Positions 16,629 through 25,105 of a stretch of 61,347 nucleotides of DNA are shown piece by piece (the stretch's first letter is position 1; every line of letters begins with the position of its first letter). The position numbers were made by a program, and so were the translations under genes. Source of the stretch: Knufia peltigerae (Eukaryota > Ascomycota > Eurotiomycetes > Chaetothyriales > Trichomeriaceae); NCBI GenBank assembly GCA_030247855.1, contig JAPDRN010000161.1, positions 1 to 61,347 of the forward strand, given 5' to 3'. The notes beneath the pieces were generated by a model that searched no databases, was not told where the DNA came from, and saw nothing but the letters and a program-made list of their open reading frames with translations.

Positions 16629-18086
16629 ATGCTGCGCATCCAGGCTGAAGCTCTCACCTACGACGACGTCTCGCTCGTCCCCGCTCATTCGACCATCCTG
16701 CCCAAGGACGTCAACCTCGAAACGCGGTTGACGCGCGACCTGAAGCTCAAGCTTCCGATCCTGTCCGCCGCCATGGATACCGTCACCGAAGCACGCCTGG
16801 CCATCGCCATGGCACAGCTGGGCGGCATGGGCATCATCCACAAGAACCTGAGCGTGGAGCAGCAGGCCGCGGAAGTGGCCAAGGTCAAGAAGTTCGAGGC
16901 CGGCGTCATCCGCGACCCGATCACCGTCGGCCCGGAAACCACCATCCGCGACGTGCTGGCCCTGACCCAGGCGCACAACATCTCCGGCGTGCCGGTGGTG
17001 GGCAGCGACGGCCTGCTGGCCGGCATCGTGACCCATCGCGACATGCGCTTCGAGACCGAGCTGGACGATCCGGTCCGCCACATCATGACCAAGAAGGATC
17101 GCCTGATCACGGTCAAGGAAGGCGCCGCGTCTGATGAAGTGCTGCAGCTGCTGCACCGCAACCGCATCGAAAAGGTGCTGGTGGTCAACGACGATTTCGC
17201 GCTGCGTGGCCTGATCACCGTCAAGGACATCCAGAAGAACACCGACTTCCCGAACGCTGCCAAGGACATGGCCACCCGCCTGCTGGTCGGCGCCGCCGTC
17301 GGCGTGGGTGGTGATACCGATCGCCGCGTGGAAGCGCTGGTCGCTGCCGGCGTGGACGTGATCGTGGTTGATACCGCGCACGGCCATTCGCAGGGCGTGC
17401 TGGACCGCGTCAGCTGGGTCAAGAAGAACTTCCCGAACGTGCAGGTCATCGGCGGCAACATCTGCACCGGTGAGGCCGCGCTGGCGCTGCTGGACAGCGG
17501 CGCGGATGCAGTGAAGGTGGGCATCGGCCCGGGCTCGATCTGCACCACCCGCGTGGTGGCCGGCGTGGGCGTGCCGCAGATCACCGCGATCGACCTGGTG
17601 GCCGAAGCGCTGCAGGACCGCATCCCGCTGATCGCCGACGGTGGCATCCGCTACTCCGGCGACATCGGCAAGGCGCTGGCCGCCGGTGCCTCGACCATCA
17701 TGGTTGGTGGCCTGCTGGCCGGCACCGAGGAATCGCCGGGCGAAACCGAGCTGTTCCAGGGCCGTTCGTACAAGAGCTACCGCGGCATGGGCTCGCTGGC
17801 TGCGATGGAGAAGGGGTCCAAGGACCGCTACTTCCAGGACGCCGCCACCGCCGACAAGCTCGTGCCGGAAGGCATCGAAGGCCGCGTGCCGTACCGCGGC
17901 CCGGTGGGCGGCATCATCCACCAGCTGATGGGCGGCCTGCGCGCCACCATGGGCTACGTGGGCTGCGCCACCGTCGAGGACATGCGCAGCAAGCCCAAGT
18001 TCGTGAAGATCAGCGGCGCCGGCCAGCGCGAGAGCCACGTCCACGACGTGACGATCACCAAAGAGCCGCCGAACTACCGCTCCTGA
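16629..18086 (+). CDS. guaB: IMP dehydrogenase
   Basis: Enzyme of 485 aa that oxidises IMP to XMP, the first committed step to GMP. The catalytic cysteine is residue 305 in GPGSICTTRVV. Two CBS domains lie at about residues 92-205. The flap begins with YRGMGSLAAM. An ATG two codons upstream (16623) is possible, but MLRIQAEALTYDDVSL is the usual N-terminus in this family. guaA follows after 109 bp that include a hairpin. Confidence 0.98.
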   Translation: MLRIQAEALTYDDVSLVPAHSTILPKDVNLETRLTRDLKLKLPILSAAMDTVTEARLAIAMAQLGGMGIIHKNLSVEQQAAEVAKVKKFEAGVIRDPITVGPETTIRDVLALTQAHNISGVPVVGSDGLLAGIVTHRDMRFETELDDPVRHIMTKKDRLITVKEGAASDEVLQLLHRNRIEKVLVVNDDFALRGLITVKDIQKNTDFPNAAKDMATRLLVGAAVGVGGDTDRRVEALVAAGVDVIVVDTAHGHSQGVLDRVSWVKKNFPNVQVIGGNICTGEAALALLDSGADAVKVGIGPGSICTTRVVAGVGVPQITAIDLVAEALQDRIPLIADGGIRYSGDIGKALAAGASTIMVGGLLAGTEESPGETELFQGRSYKSYRGMGSLAAMEKGSKDRYFQDAATADKLVPEGIEGRVPYRGPVGGIIHQLMGGLRATMGYVGCATVEDMRSKPKFVKISGAGQRESHVHDVTITKEPPNYRS

Positions 18087-18098
18087 TGCGGGACGAGC

Positions 18099-18134
18099 AA
18101 AGAGGAACGAGGAAGCTGATTCCCGTTCCTCTTT
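18099..18134 (+). terminator. Hairpin between guaB and guaA
   Basis: AAAGAGGAACG (18099-18109) pairs perfectly with CGTTCCTCTTT (18124-18134) around a 14-base loop; the right arm ends in a short T run. It may partly terminate or stabilise guaB mRNA. Confidence 0.6.
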
Positions 18135-18195
18135 CTCCATCTGCCGCTGAAAAAATCTGACGTTTTCGTTTTCCCTACTGCATTGCCGGGGCGCC

Positions 18196-19761
18196 ATGAC
18201 CAACATCCATAACGACAAGATCCTCATCCTCGATTTCGGCGCGCAGTACACGCAGCTGATTGCCCGCCGCATCCGCGAGCTGGGCGTCTACTGCGAGATC
18301 TGGGCGTGGGACCACAACCCGGCCGAGATCGCCGGCTTTGGCGCCAAGGGCATCATCCTGTCCGGTGGCCCGGAATCGACCACGCTGCCGGGCGCGCCCG
18401 CCGCGCCGCAGGAAGTGTTCGACAGCGGCCTGCCGATCTTCGGCATCTGCTACGGCATGCAGACCCTGGCCGCGCAGCTGGGCGGTGCCACCGAAGCGGC
18501 TGACCAGCGCGAGTTCGGTCACGCCGAAGTGAACGTGGTCAACCCCGATGCACTGTTCAAGGGCCTGAGCGACCACGGCGGCGAGCCGAAGTTGAATGTC
18601 TGGATGAGCCACGGCGACCACGTCTCCGTTGCACCGCCGGGCTTCAGCATCACCGCCACCACCGACCGCATTCCGGTGGCCGCCATGGCCAACGAAGAAA
18701 AGCGCTGGTACGGCGTGCAGTTCCACCCGGAAGTGACCCACACCCTGCAGGGCCAGGCGCTGCTGCGCCGCTTCGTGGTGGACGTGTGCGGTTGCCAGAC
18801 CCTGTGGACCGCCGCCAACATCATCGACGACCAGATCGCCCGCGTGCGCGAACAGGTGGGCGATGACGAAGTGATCCTGGGCCTGTCCGGCGGCGTCGAT
18901 TCGTCCGTCGTGGCCGCGCTGCTGCACAAGGCCATCGGCGAGAAGCTGACCTGCGTGTTCGTGGATACCGGCCTGCTGCGTTGGCAGGAAGGCGACCAGG
19001 TGATGGCGATGTTCGCCGAGCACATGGGCGTGAAGGTCGTTCGCGTGAATGCCGCTGACCGTTACTTCAACGCGCTGGAAGGCGTGAGCGACCCGGAAGC
19101 CAAGCGCAAGATCATCGGCAACTTGTTCGTTGAGATCTTCGACGAAGAGTCGAACAAGCTGAAGAACGCCAAGTGGCTGGCGCAGGGCACCATCTACCCG
19201 GACGTGATCGAGTCGGCCGGCAGCAAGACCGGCAAGGCGCATGTGATCAAGAGCCACCACAACGTGGGCGGCCTGCCGGAGCACATGAAGCTGGGCCTGG
19301 TTGAGCCGCTGCGCGAGCTGTTCAAGGACGAAGTGCGCCGTCTGGGCGTTGAGTTGGGCCTGCCGCGCAGCATGGTCTACCGCCATCCGTTCCCGGGCCC
19401 GGGCCTGGGCGTGCGTATCCTGGGCGAAGTGAAGCGCGAGTACGCCGAACTGCTGGCCAAGGCCGATGCTATCTTCATTGATGAGCTGCGCAAGGCGGAC
19501 CTGTACGACAAGACCAGCCAGGCGTTTGCCGTGTTCCTGCCGGTGAAGTCGGTGGGCGTGGTGGGTGATGCGCGCGCTTATGAGTGGGTGATTGCGCTGC
19601 GGGCGGTGGAGACGATTGATTTCATGACCGCGCATTGGGCGCATCTGCCGTATGAGTTCTTGGGTACGGTGAGCAACCGGATCATCAATGAGTTGCGGGG
19701 GGTGTCGAGGGTTGTTTATGACATCTCGGGGAAGCCGCCGGCTACTATTGAGTGGGAATGA
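18196..19761 (+). CDS. guaA: GMP synthase (glutamine-hydrolysing)
   Basis: Cytoplasmic enzyme of 521 aa that aminates XMP to GMP. An N-terminal class-I glutamine amidotransferase domain has the nucleophile Cys85 in FGICYGMQTL and the His/Glu pair in QFHPEVTHT. The ATP-pyrophosphatase loop LSGGVDSSV follows. The C-terminal dimerisation domain ends PPATIEWE, the usual GuaA ending. The last 150 bp use more G/T-ending codons than the rest, close to the border of the low-GC island. Confidence 0.98.
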   Translation: MTNIHNDKILILDFGAQYTQLIARRIRELGVYCEIWAWDHNPAEIAGFGAKGIILSGGPESTTLPGAPAAPQEVFDSGLPIFGICYGMQTLAAQLGGATEAADQREFGHAEVNVVNPDALFKGLSDHGGEPKLNVWMSHGDHVSVAPPGFSITATTDRIPVAAMANEEKRWYGVQFHPEVTHTLQGQALLRRFVVDVCGCQTLWTAANIIDDQIARVREQVGDDEVILGLSGGVDSSVVAALLHKAIGEKLTCVFVDTGLLRWQEGDQVMAMFAEHMGVKVVRVNAADRYFNALEGVSDPEAKRKIIGNLFVEIFDEESNKLKNAKWLAQGTIYPDVIESAGSKTGKAHVIKSHHNVGGLPEHMKLGLVEPLRELFKDEVRRLGVELGLPRSMVYRHPFPGPGLGVRILGEVKREYAELLAKADAIFIDELRKADLYDKTSQAFAVFLPVKSVGVVGDARAYEWVIALRAVETIDFMTAHWAHLPYEFLGTVSNRIINELRGVSRVVYDISGKPPATIEWE

Positions 19762-19770
19762 GTTGAGAGA

Positions 19771-19796
19771 ACGAGGGCGCCGAGAGGCGCCCTCGT
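19771..19796 (+). terminator. Intrinsic terminator after guaA
   Basis: ACGAGGGCGCC (19771-19781), loop GAGA, GGCGCCCTCGT (19786-19796): a perfect 11-bp stem. It marks the left edge of the lower-GC island. Confidence 0.85.
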
Positions 19797-19963
19797 CGTA
19801 TGTGAGGACTGTTCACCGCTCAACTCTTCAGACGAAAGTTCCACTGTGTGCGAACAATTGAATCCTATGGTTCAATGTGATTGTTACGATGGCAGGGTTT
19901 GCCTCCATCCCGGTCCGGTAAGATGCACGGCAACTGTTTCGCTTGCATAATTTCAGGTAAATC

Positions 19964-21094
19964 ATGATTAGTCCGACGCTCAACGATCTGGATGACCAGA
20001 ATCAGTTCGAACAGGAGGAGGCTGTTGATGGGGGCTCAGACGGTGCTTTGGCGCGACCGTATGATCCCACTCAGATTCGCGTCGAACCTAAGATGTTCTC
20101 GCTACGAAACATACTTGACATGATCGATGAAGGGGAGATTGATCTTGCTCCCGATTTCCAGCGCCTAAAAGTTTGGTCGCCGGGACAAAAATCACGCCTT
20201 ATCGAATCTGTTCTTTTGCGGATTCCATTGCCGGCTTTCTACTTTGCTGCTGATAATGAAGGGCGGCTGCAAGTTGTGGATGGAGTGCAGCGCCTTTCAA
20301 CTATTCACGACTTTGTTCGAGGGAATAAGAGTTTCGCGTTAGTGGACCTTGAATACCTGTCTGATGAAGTGGGCGGGAGAAGGTTCGATGATTTGAGGAG
20401 TACGCTTTGGGCTAAGCGCATAAATGGCACGCAGATTGTTGTTAACGTCATTGATCCGCAGACACCAACTGCTGTCAAGTTTGACATTTTCAAGCGAATT
20501 AATACTGGTGGCACTCCTCTGAATTCCCAGGAGATTCGCCACTGTATGAGTAAGGCACCATCGCGCGAGCTTCTCCGAGAGTTGACTGCAACGCAGGAGT
20601 TCAGTCACGCCACCGGAAATAGCCTCGCAACTAATGTTCGAATGGCGGACAGGGAGGTAACACTTCGAGTTCTTGCATTCTCCATGTTTGGTCTTGATAA
20701 GTATTATCAGTGCGAGGGGCTGGATCAGTTTTTGAACGATGCAACTCAGGTTATTGATAACAATCTGAGTGCTTCGCAGATTTTACAGTATTCATATCAT
20801 TTCACGCGTGCGATGCGTGTTGCTTACGACATATTTGGAGAGTATGCGTTCCGTAAGTGGCCCTATGAGCATGATCGAAGAATGCCGATTAACAGGGCAA
20901 TCTTTGAGACGGTGGGGACTACTCTTCTAATGACGCCTGAAGATCGGTTGAGGCCACACTCTCAGATAAGAGAGGAATACAGAGCGCTGTGCTCTGAGGA
21001 TCACGATTTCATTTCATCTGTAACTCAGTCTACTGCCTCGGCCGGTAGCGTGGCACTCAGGTTCTACAAAATTGGAAAGGTGTTTGTGGCATGA
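19964..21094 (+). CDS. DUF262-domain protein, first gene of a three-gene island operon
   Basis: Protein of 376 aa with a DUF262 (ParB/Srx-like) domain. The segment PDFQRLKVWSPGQKSRLIES, the core motif DGVQRL near residue 105 and FKRINTGGTPLNSQEIRH near residue 173 are all typical of the family. DUF262 is the nucleotide-using half of GmrSD-type modification-dependent nucleases, but no DUF1524 HNH nuclease domain follows here, so a nuclease would have to come from a partner. AGG at 19955-19957 is well spaced for this ATG. The gene is much lower in GC than guaA. Its last four bases (ATGA) overlap the next start. Confidence 0.88.
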   Translation: MISPTLNDLDDQNQFEQEEAVDGGSDGALARPYDPTQIRVEPKMFSLRNILDMIDEGEIDLAPDFQRLKVWSPGQKSRLIESVLLRIPLPAFYFAADNEGRLQVVDGVQRLSTIHDFVRGNKSFALVDLEYLSDEVGGRRFDDLRSTLWAKRINGTQIVVNVIDPQTPTAVKFDIFKRINTGGTPLNSQEIRHCMSKAPSRELLRELTATQEFSHATGNSLATNVRMADREVTLRVLAFSMFGLDKYYQCEGLDQFLNDATQVIDNNLSASQILQYSYHFTRAMRVAYDIFGEYAFRKWPYEHDRRMPINRAIFETVGTTLLMTPEDRLRPHSQIREEYRALCSEDHDFISSVTQSTASAGSVALRFYKIGKVFVA

Positions 21095-22179
21095 TCAGAG
21101 ATCTGCGCATTCAGGGATTTAAATGTTTCAGTGATTTGAGTTTGCGACTTGCCCCAATGACTGCGTTATGTGGCCCGAACGCTGGGGGGAAAAGTACAAT
21201 TCTTCAGGCTATTCTTCTACATCACTGTGGTATGGCAAAATCAAACATTCCTGTAAATGGCCCTTTTGGCCTTCAGTTCGGGGATGCTGACTCTCTTTTC
21301 AATAGAGATTTGCATGGTGATTTGGAGGGTAAGTTCACCATCAGTATTCAGCCGGGTGCGGTTGTCGAATTCTCCAGCAGTACATCTGCCCGTGTTCTAG
21401 ACGTAAAGTCCACTCGCACATCCGAGAGCCAGAATTCGATGATCTACCTCTCGGCGGAGAGATTCGGGCCGAGGTTGGTTCAACCAGAGTTCTCAAGCCA
21501 AGGAATGGGCGAATTTGATGTCGGATTCGCTGGTCAATATACGGCTGAGGTGCTCGGTTCACATGAGCGAGATCGCATGAGAGAAGAATTGATCCCTGGT
21601 TCTGATTCGGTGCCGGGACTTCTTCTGCCTCTGGTTGAGTACTACATGAGTCAAATTTTTGGGGCGATTGAAGTCCAAGTCCGTGCGAATGGAAATGCAC
21701 CGCCGTCAATGTATTTCAAGCGTCCAGGTGTGCAAGAGGACTGGGTCCTCTCTACGCACACTGGATTTGGAATAACGTATGCGTTGCCTGTTGTCGTTGC
21801 GGGACTAACGGCTGAGGTTGGCTCAACTTTCATTATCGATAGTCCTGAAGCTCACTTGCATCCTTCTGCACAAACGGCGATTTCGAAATTTCTATCAATG
21901 CTTGCTGCGACTGGTGTAAATGTTTTAATTGAGACGCATAGTGATTATATTATTGATGGAATCAGGATTGCAGTTACATCAAGAGAATCGAATGGACTGC
22001 GCAAAGAAGATTGTCTTCTTATCGCGATCAATTCTGGACGTGATGGTTCCAGTTCGCTTGCGGAGCTAACCATAGGTGATGACGGCCGACCGTCGGACTG
22101 GCCGCGCGGGTTCTTTGATCAACACATCGCGAATATGCGATCCCTCCATATCAACACCCGTTCGTCTCGTAAGGAGTGA
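21091..22179 (+). CDS. AAA/ABC-type ATPase with DUF3696-like C-terminus
   Basis: ATPase of 362 aa of the overcoming-lysogeny/RecF-like branch (AAA_15 or AAA_21). Walker A GPNAGGKST is at residues 28-36. A signature-like stretch HTGFGITYALPVV comes next, then Walker B in FIIDSPEAHLHPSAQ near residues 245-259, and the histidine switch ETHSDYIIDGIR. The tail RPSDWPRGFFDQ is typical of DUF3696, which often follows such ATPases. It overlaps the DUF262 gene by 4 bp and almost abuts the third gene, so the three products are probably made together. The specific role is inferred only from context. Confidence 0.87.
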   Translation: MIRDLRIQGFKCFSDLSLRLAPMTALCGPNAGGKSTILQAILLHHCGMAKSNIPVNGPFGLQFGDADSLFNRDLHGDLEGKFTISIQPGAVVEFSSSTSARVLDVKSTRTSESQNSMIYLSAERFGPRLVQPEFSSQGMGEFDVGFAGQYTAEVLGSHERDRMREELIPGSDSVPGLLLPLVEYYMSQIFGAIEVQVRANGNAPPSMYFKRPGVQEDWVLSTHTGFGITYALPVVVAGLTAEVGSTFIIDSPEAHLHPSAQTAISKFLSMLAATGVNVLIETHSDYIIDGIRIAVTSRESNGLRKEDCLLIAINSGRDGSSSLAELTIGDDGRPSDWPRGFFDQHIANMRSLHINTRSSRKE

Positions 22180-22181
22180 TC

Positions 22182-23123
22182 GTGGGATCTCTTCTCGTTG
22201 ATCTCGAATATTTCAGAGAGGCGACGTGTGCTGAAACCTCTCCCAGGATATTTGACCGAATTTCTCGAGTACTGACTAAAGCTGTTACTGATGGATTTGC
22301 AGTACACACACCAGGCAGCCTATACGACATGCTTTGTGGCGAGATGCCTTTGTGGAGTGTTCTTTTCGAGCATCCCGCTGAGTTCGGACTTGATATAGGT
22401 GACGTTTCCGGGCTGTTGACTTTGATTGATCAATGCTTGGTGTACGACGCCGGTTTAGATCTAGAATATTCTGCGAGAAATCAGGGTGCTCCGTCTTCAT
22501 CTAGTGCGTATGGGGAGGCGTACAGAACAGATTCTCACTTGGCCTGTGGAGTTCTGGCTGCACCCAGATACTCAGGTGGAATTATAGAGATAGAGTATAG
22601 GGGCTCGGACTCCAGAAGCTCATTCCTTGTCTGCGAAGAGCGTGATCTGCTGGGTCTTTATAGATTTCACTTGGGGAGGAATATAGGTGGTGCAGGGGTT
22701 TTTACGGAGTTTTCCGTTATTGCATTTCCGGATTTATTATTTGTGCCTTCTGTCAGTCCTGCTGACTTGGGTGTTGACTTGCATGAGTCAGGCGGCAAGG
22801 TCGTTGCGCATCTGTCATTTTTGAATGATGATTATATTGATGTGTGTGGAGAGTGCGCGTGGGATCTTCCGCGAGTTCAGGCTGCGGCGCGCGCAAGGGG
22901 TGTAGACCTCAGCGATGAGAGTTCGAATACTAAGGCGGACCATAGGAAGCTGCGCCAGCGGAACGTGTCAGTTGTAATGGATGGGCGTGCTAGGTCGGTT
23001 TCATGCACGCTGCATACCAAGTTGAGTGGGCAACGCGGTCGGATCCACTACTCAGTAGAGAGAGTTGGCGCGGATGAACGCCAAGTGGTTGTTGGAATCA
23101 TGCACGCACATCTCCCGGTCTAG
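22182..23123 (+). CDS. Unknown protein, third gene of the island operon
   Basis: Protein of 313 aa with no family I can name. The start is set at GTG 22182, five bases after AAGGAG (22171-22176); an earlier in-frame GTG at 22176 overlaps that ribosome-binding site. The N-terminal part (about residues 1-120) is mixed helix and strand; the middle has DSRSSFLVCEERDLLGLYRF. The C-terminal 60 residues contain a block rich in potential catalytic residues: HTKLSGQRGRIHYSVE, then VVVGIMHAHLPV at the end. No membrane helix or signal peptide is visible. Position after a DUF262 protein and an ATPase suggests an effector or nuclease, which is inference. Confidence 0.75.
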   Translation: MGSLLVDLEYFREATCAETSPRIFDRISRVLTKAVTDGFAVHTPGSLYDMLCGEMPLWSVLFEHPAEFGLDIGDVSGLLTLIDQCLVYDAGLDLEYSARNQGAPSSSSAYGEAYRTDSHLACGVLAAPRYSGGIIEIEYRGSDSRSSFLVCEERDLLGLYRFHLGRNIGGAGVFTEFSVIAFPDLLFVPSVSPADLGVDLHESGGKVVAHLSFLNDDYIDVCGECAWDLPRVQAAARARGVDLSDESSNTKADHRKLRQRNVSVVMDGRARSVSCTLHTKLSGQRGRIHYSVERVGADERQVVVGIMHAHLPV

Positions 23124-23199
23124 ATGATTTTTGGATTGTTTGGCTGCACGGACTAACGACAGCCTAGAAACTCGGGGGTGAAAGTGGCGTGCTTGCCTT

Positions 23200-23948
23200 T
23201 GCAGTTTCGTAGAATCGGATCCACCTGAGGCACACCATGATTTCCCTCTGCCTGAGAATTAAGGCTGGCGAAGAGTCGGCATCCCCCGGCCTGAGTAGTG
23301 GTCGGGTTTGGAGTCCGGTTTTGATCTTATCTGTCTTTGCCGCCAACTGCGCGGTGTATTGGGGTGGTGTCAGCCAGTCCAATGCCCGCTCAGGCCTGAC
23401 TTCGTTGTAGTCACGTCGCCAGCTAACGGTTCTGGTGTAATGACTCAGAGGTTTCTGCTCAAGTCATGCGTTTAATGTAGCGATCCAGTCAGCAATCACT
23501 CTTGCGGCATGCACTTGGCTCGTGAAACGATGTCGGTGTAGGCCTTGCTCCTTCAGCGTCCTGATGACCCGCTCCGCCATTCCCTTCCACTGTGCGCAGT
23601 GCGGGCTGACGAACTCCTGCTTCAGGCTGAAGGTGCGCACCAGTCGTGTGTAGTCGCGGTTGATGGGCGCCGGGCCGTTGTCCGAGCGCAGCAGGAAAGA
23701 CCATAAGCATCCTGCAGATCCTTCAGCTGCCGTTCGTGCTGCTCGCGCATGCCCTCGGGCTTGGCCTGCAGGACGTTTTCCAAGCCTCGCTTGCCATCCT
23801 CTCCGCAGCTTTCGATCCCAGCCGGGGAGAGGTCGAACTGACGGCGGAAAGCGGCAACCATCGTCTTTCCCTGGATGATCTGAAGGACCAGCGCCGACTT
23901 ACGCCGGGCGGTCCAGCGCGTAATCTCCCCTTTCACTATTTCACTCAT
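23200..23948 (-). pseudogene. Decayed IS3-family transposase (orfA fused to orfB remnants)
   Basis: On the minus strand an orfA begins at 23948 with MSEIVKGEITRWTARRKSAL, a common IS3-family start, after GGAGACGCCT. It stays in frame to about LKDLQDAYG near 23705. An internal deletion then joins it out of frame to the second half of orfB. That part reads LRSDNGPAPINRDYTRLV and SPHCAQWKGMAERVIRTLKEQ (rve core, second Asp and Glu region) down to a stop near 23470. Further down, DYNEVRPERALDWLTPPQY is the usual orfB C-terminal motif, again in another frame. It cannot make an active transposase. Terminal inverted repeats were not identified. Confidence 0.8.
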
Positions 23949-23982
23949 AGGCGTCTCCTTCGGGGAGCGTTGCACCTGAGCA

Positions 23983-24122
23983 GGAAGCCAGTGGGTAACT
24001 ACATTGTTATCGCCGATGGAAATCGATCGGTCAGTCTCATCATTGGCAATGAGGCTGGTGTGAGCTCGCGTATTCTTCGAATTTCATCAGTTAATAGCGA
24101 TTACTTCGATGAGGGTGCTTGA
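23983..24122 (+). pseudogene. 3' remnant of an interrupted island gene
   Basis: Immediately beyond the IS remnant one plus-strand frame reads RKPVGNYIVIADGNRSVSL and continues through IIGNEAGVSSRI to DYFDEGA and a stop. The base composition matches the island genes rather than the chromosome, and the residues look protein-like. A gene whose 5' part was lost with the IS insertion is the best explanation. The family is not recognised. Confidence 0.4.
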
Positions 24123-24130
24123 GTTACATG

Positions 24131-24170
24131 CAAGGGGCGTTCTCGAGGGAATAGGCGCGAGCTCCCCTTG
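24131..24170. terminator. Hairpin between the gene remnant and the small minus-strand gene
   Basis: CAAGGGG (24131-24137) pairs with CCCCTTG (24164-24170) around a loop that is itself partly self-complementary. It lies between the converging ends of the remnant and the small gene. Confidence 0.4.
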
Positions 24171-24204
24171 AGTCTGGTTTCAGACGCTGTGAGCGTATGG
24201 TGTC

Positions 24205-24561
24205 TCACTCCGGCCTTACCTCCCGACAAGCCCACTCAACCAGCCCTCGGCAAGCCAAAAACAGTCCATCCACTACCCCTTCATCCAAATGCCGCTCCGG
24301 CTCCGCTGCCACCCGGCAGCGGTCCGCCGAATGCAGCACCTCCAACACTGTCAGCAGTCCCACCAACGCGCGCTCGGTCCTCGCCAGGCTTACGCGGCGG
24401 CCGGGTGACACGTCGTTCTCCGGCCAGGGCAGCCCATCAGCCCCCTCGCATCCGCGCATGCGCTTGAGAATGCCCAAGAAGGTGCTCAGGTCCGGCAGTG
24501 GGGTGTCGTCGTTGATGGGATCAACAGCGGCGTACGAGGAGAAGGTGTCGGATTCGCTCAT
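24205..24561 (-). CDS. Small conserved-type hypothetical protein
   Basis: Protein of 118 aa starting MSESDTFSSYAAVDPINDD. It is acidic at the N-terminus, then mostly helical with a hydrophobic stretch SLARTERALVGLLTVLEVL. No signal peptide or catalytic motif is seen. The layout (short disordered head, then a helix bundle) resembles small proteins such as DUF3077/DUF6124 that occur in repeat-rich loci of pseudomonads, but this is an impression. AAGGA lies 12-16 bp upstream of the ATG. The 250 bp upstream are packed with inverted repeats (24658-24818), which may regulate it. Confidence 0.65.
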   Translation of the reverse strand: MSESDTFSSYAAVDPINDDTPLPDLSTFLGILKRMRGCEGADGLPWPENDVSPGRRVSLARTERALVGLLTVLEVLHSADRCRVAAEPERHLDEGVVDGLFLACRGLVEWACREVRPE

Positions 24562-24657
24562 GGCGTCGGTTTCCTTGGCTGTGCTTAACAGCGCCACCGC
24601 GCGAGGCGGGGGGCGGACGATGCGTGGCTGCAAACCGGACGTCAGTTGTCAGTACCC

Positions 24658-24818
24658 GGCGGGCCCGAAGACCCCCACGCACCGCCCGCCATAAAGGCCG
24701 ACGGATTACCCGCCGGCACCGGTTAAGGGCGGTGCCGACGGGTAAGCGTAAACAACTAACAGTTCGGGTTTGCAGACCCGGCCACCCGTTGTCGGTGGCG
24801 CGCCATGGTGTTTACGCT
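24658..24818 (-). promoter_or_regulatory. Multi-stem structured leader upstream of the small gene
   Basis: A 9-bp outer stem, AGCGTAAAC (24745-24753) with GTTTACGCT (24810-24818), encloses two hairpins: CGGGT/ACCCG (24765-24780) and GCCACC/GGTGGC (24781-24799), which makes a three-way junction. Closer to the gene there is a 14-bp stem with one mismatch (24708-24721 with 24730-24743) and a third hairpin, GGCGGGC (24658-24664) with 24684-24690. On the minus strand this would be an RNA leader of the small gene. No known riboswitch was recognised. The remaining bases up to 25105 show no gene. Confidence 0.5.
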
Positions 24819-25105
24819 GCCGCTTTGAATGCAAATTGAAATTCGCGAAGAAATCGTGGAGTTCGAGAGCGAATATCTATTGTTGCATGCACCCTTCGTG
24901 CAGCACGCGACGCCATCAGACGCATTCGTGCAGATGCTCTGCTGATTGCGAATCAAAGTGGCGTAATCGCCCGTGCCCCAAGCGAATAGTGCGATGGCCT
25001 TCTTTGCAACAGTTCTTAGTCCGCGTCGGCAGACAACGGCGCCCGATCAGCCGTCCAGTCCGAAATTCGGTTCAAACCCGACATCGCCAGGGAGCATCCG
25101 AAACC

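Noticed and set aside
15267..18272. Open minus-strand frame of about 1000 codons antisense to folD and guaB
   Set aside because: It is a compositional shadow of two certain genes.
19964..21094. GmrSD-type IV restriction enzyme
   Set aside because: Only the DUF262 part is present; there is no DUF1524 HNH domain in this gene or its neighbours.
21091..23123. Septu or Gabija defence system
   Set aside because: The ATPase resembles those families, but the partner shows no HNH, TOPRIM or UvrD-like helicase motif.
24756..24956. Small minus-strand frame beside the structured leader
   Set aside because: It overlaps the inverted repeats, has no ribosome-binding site and gives a low-complexity translation.
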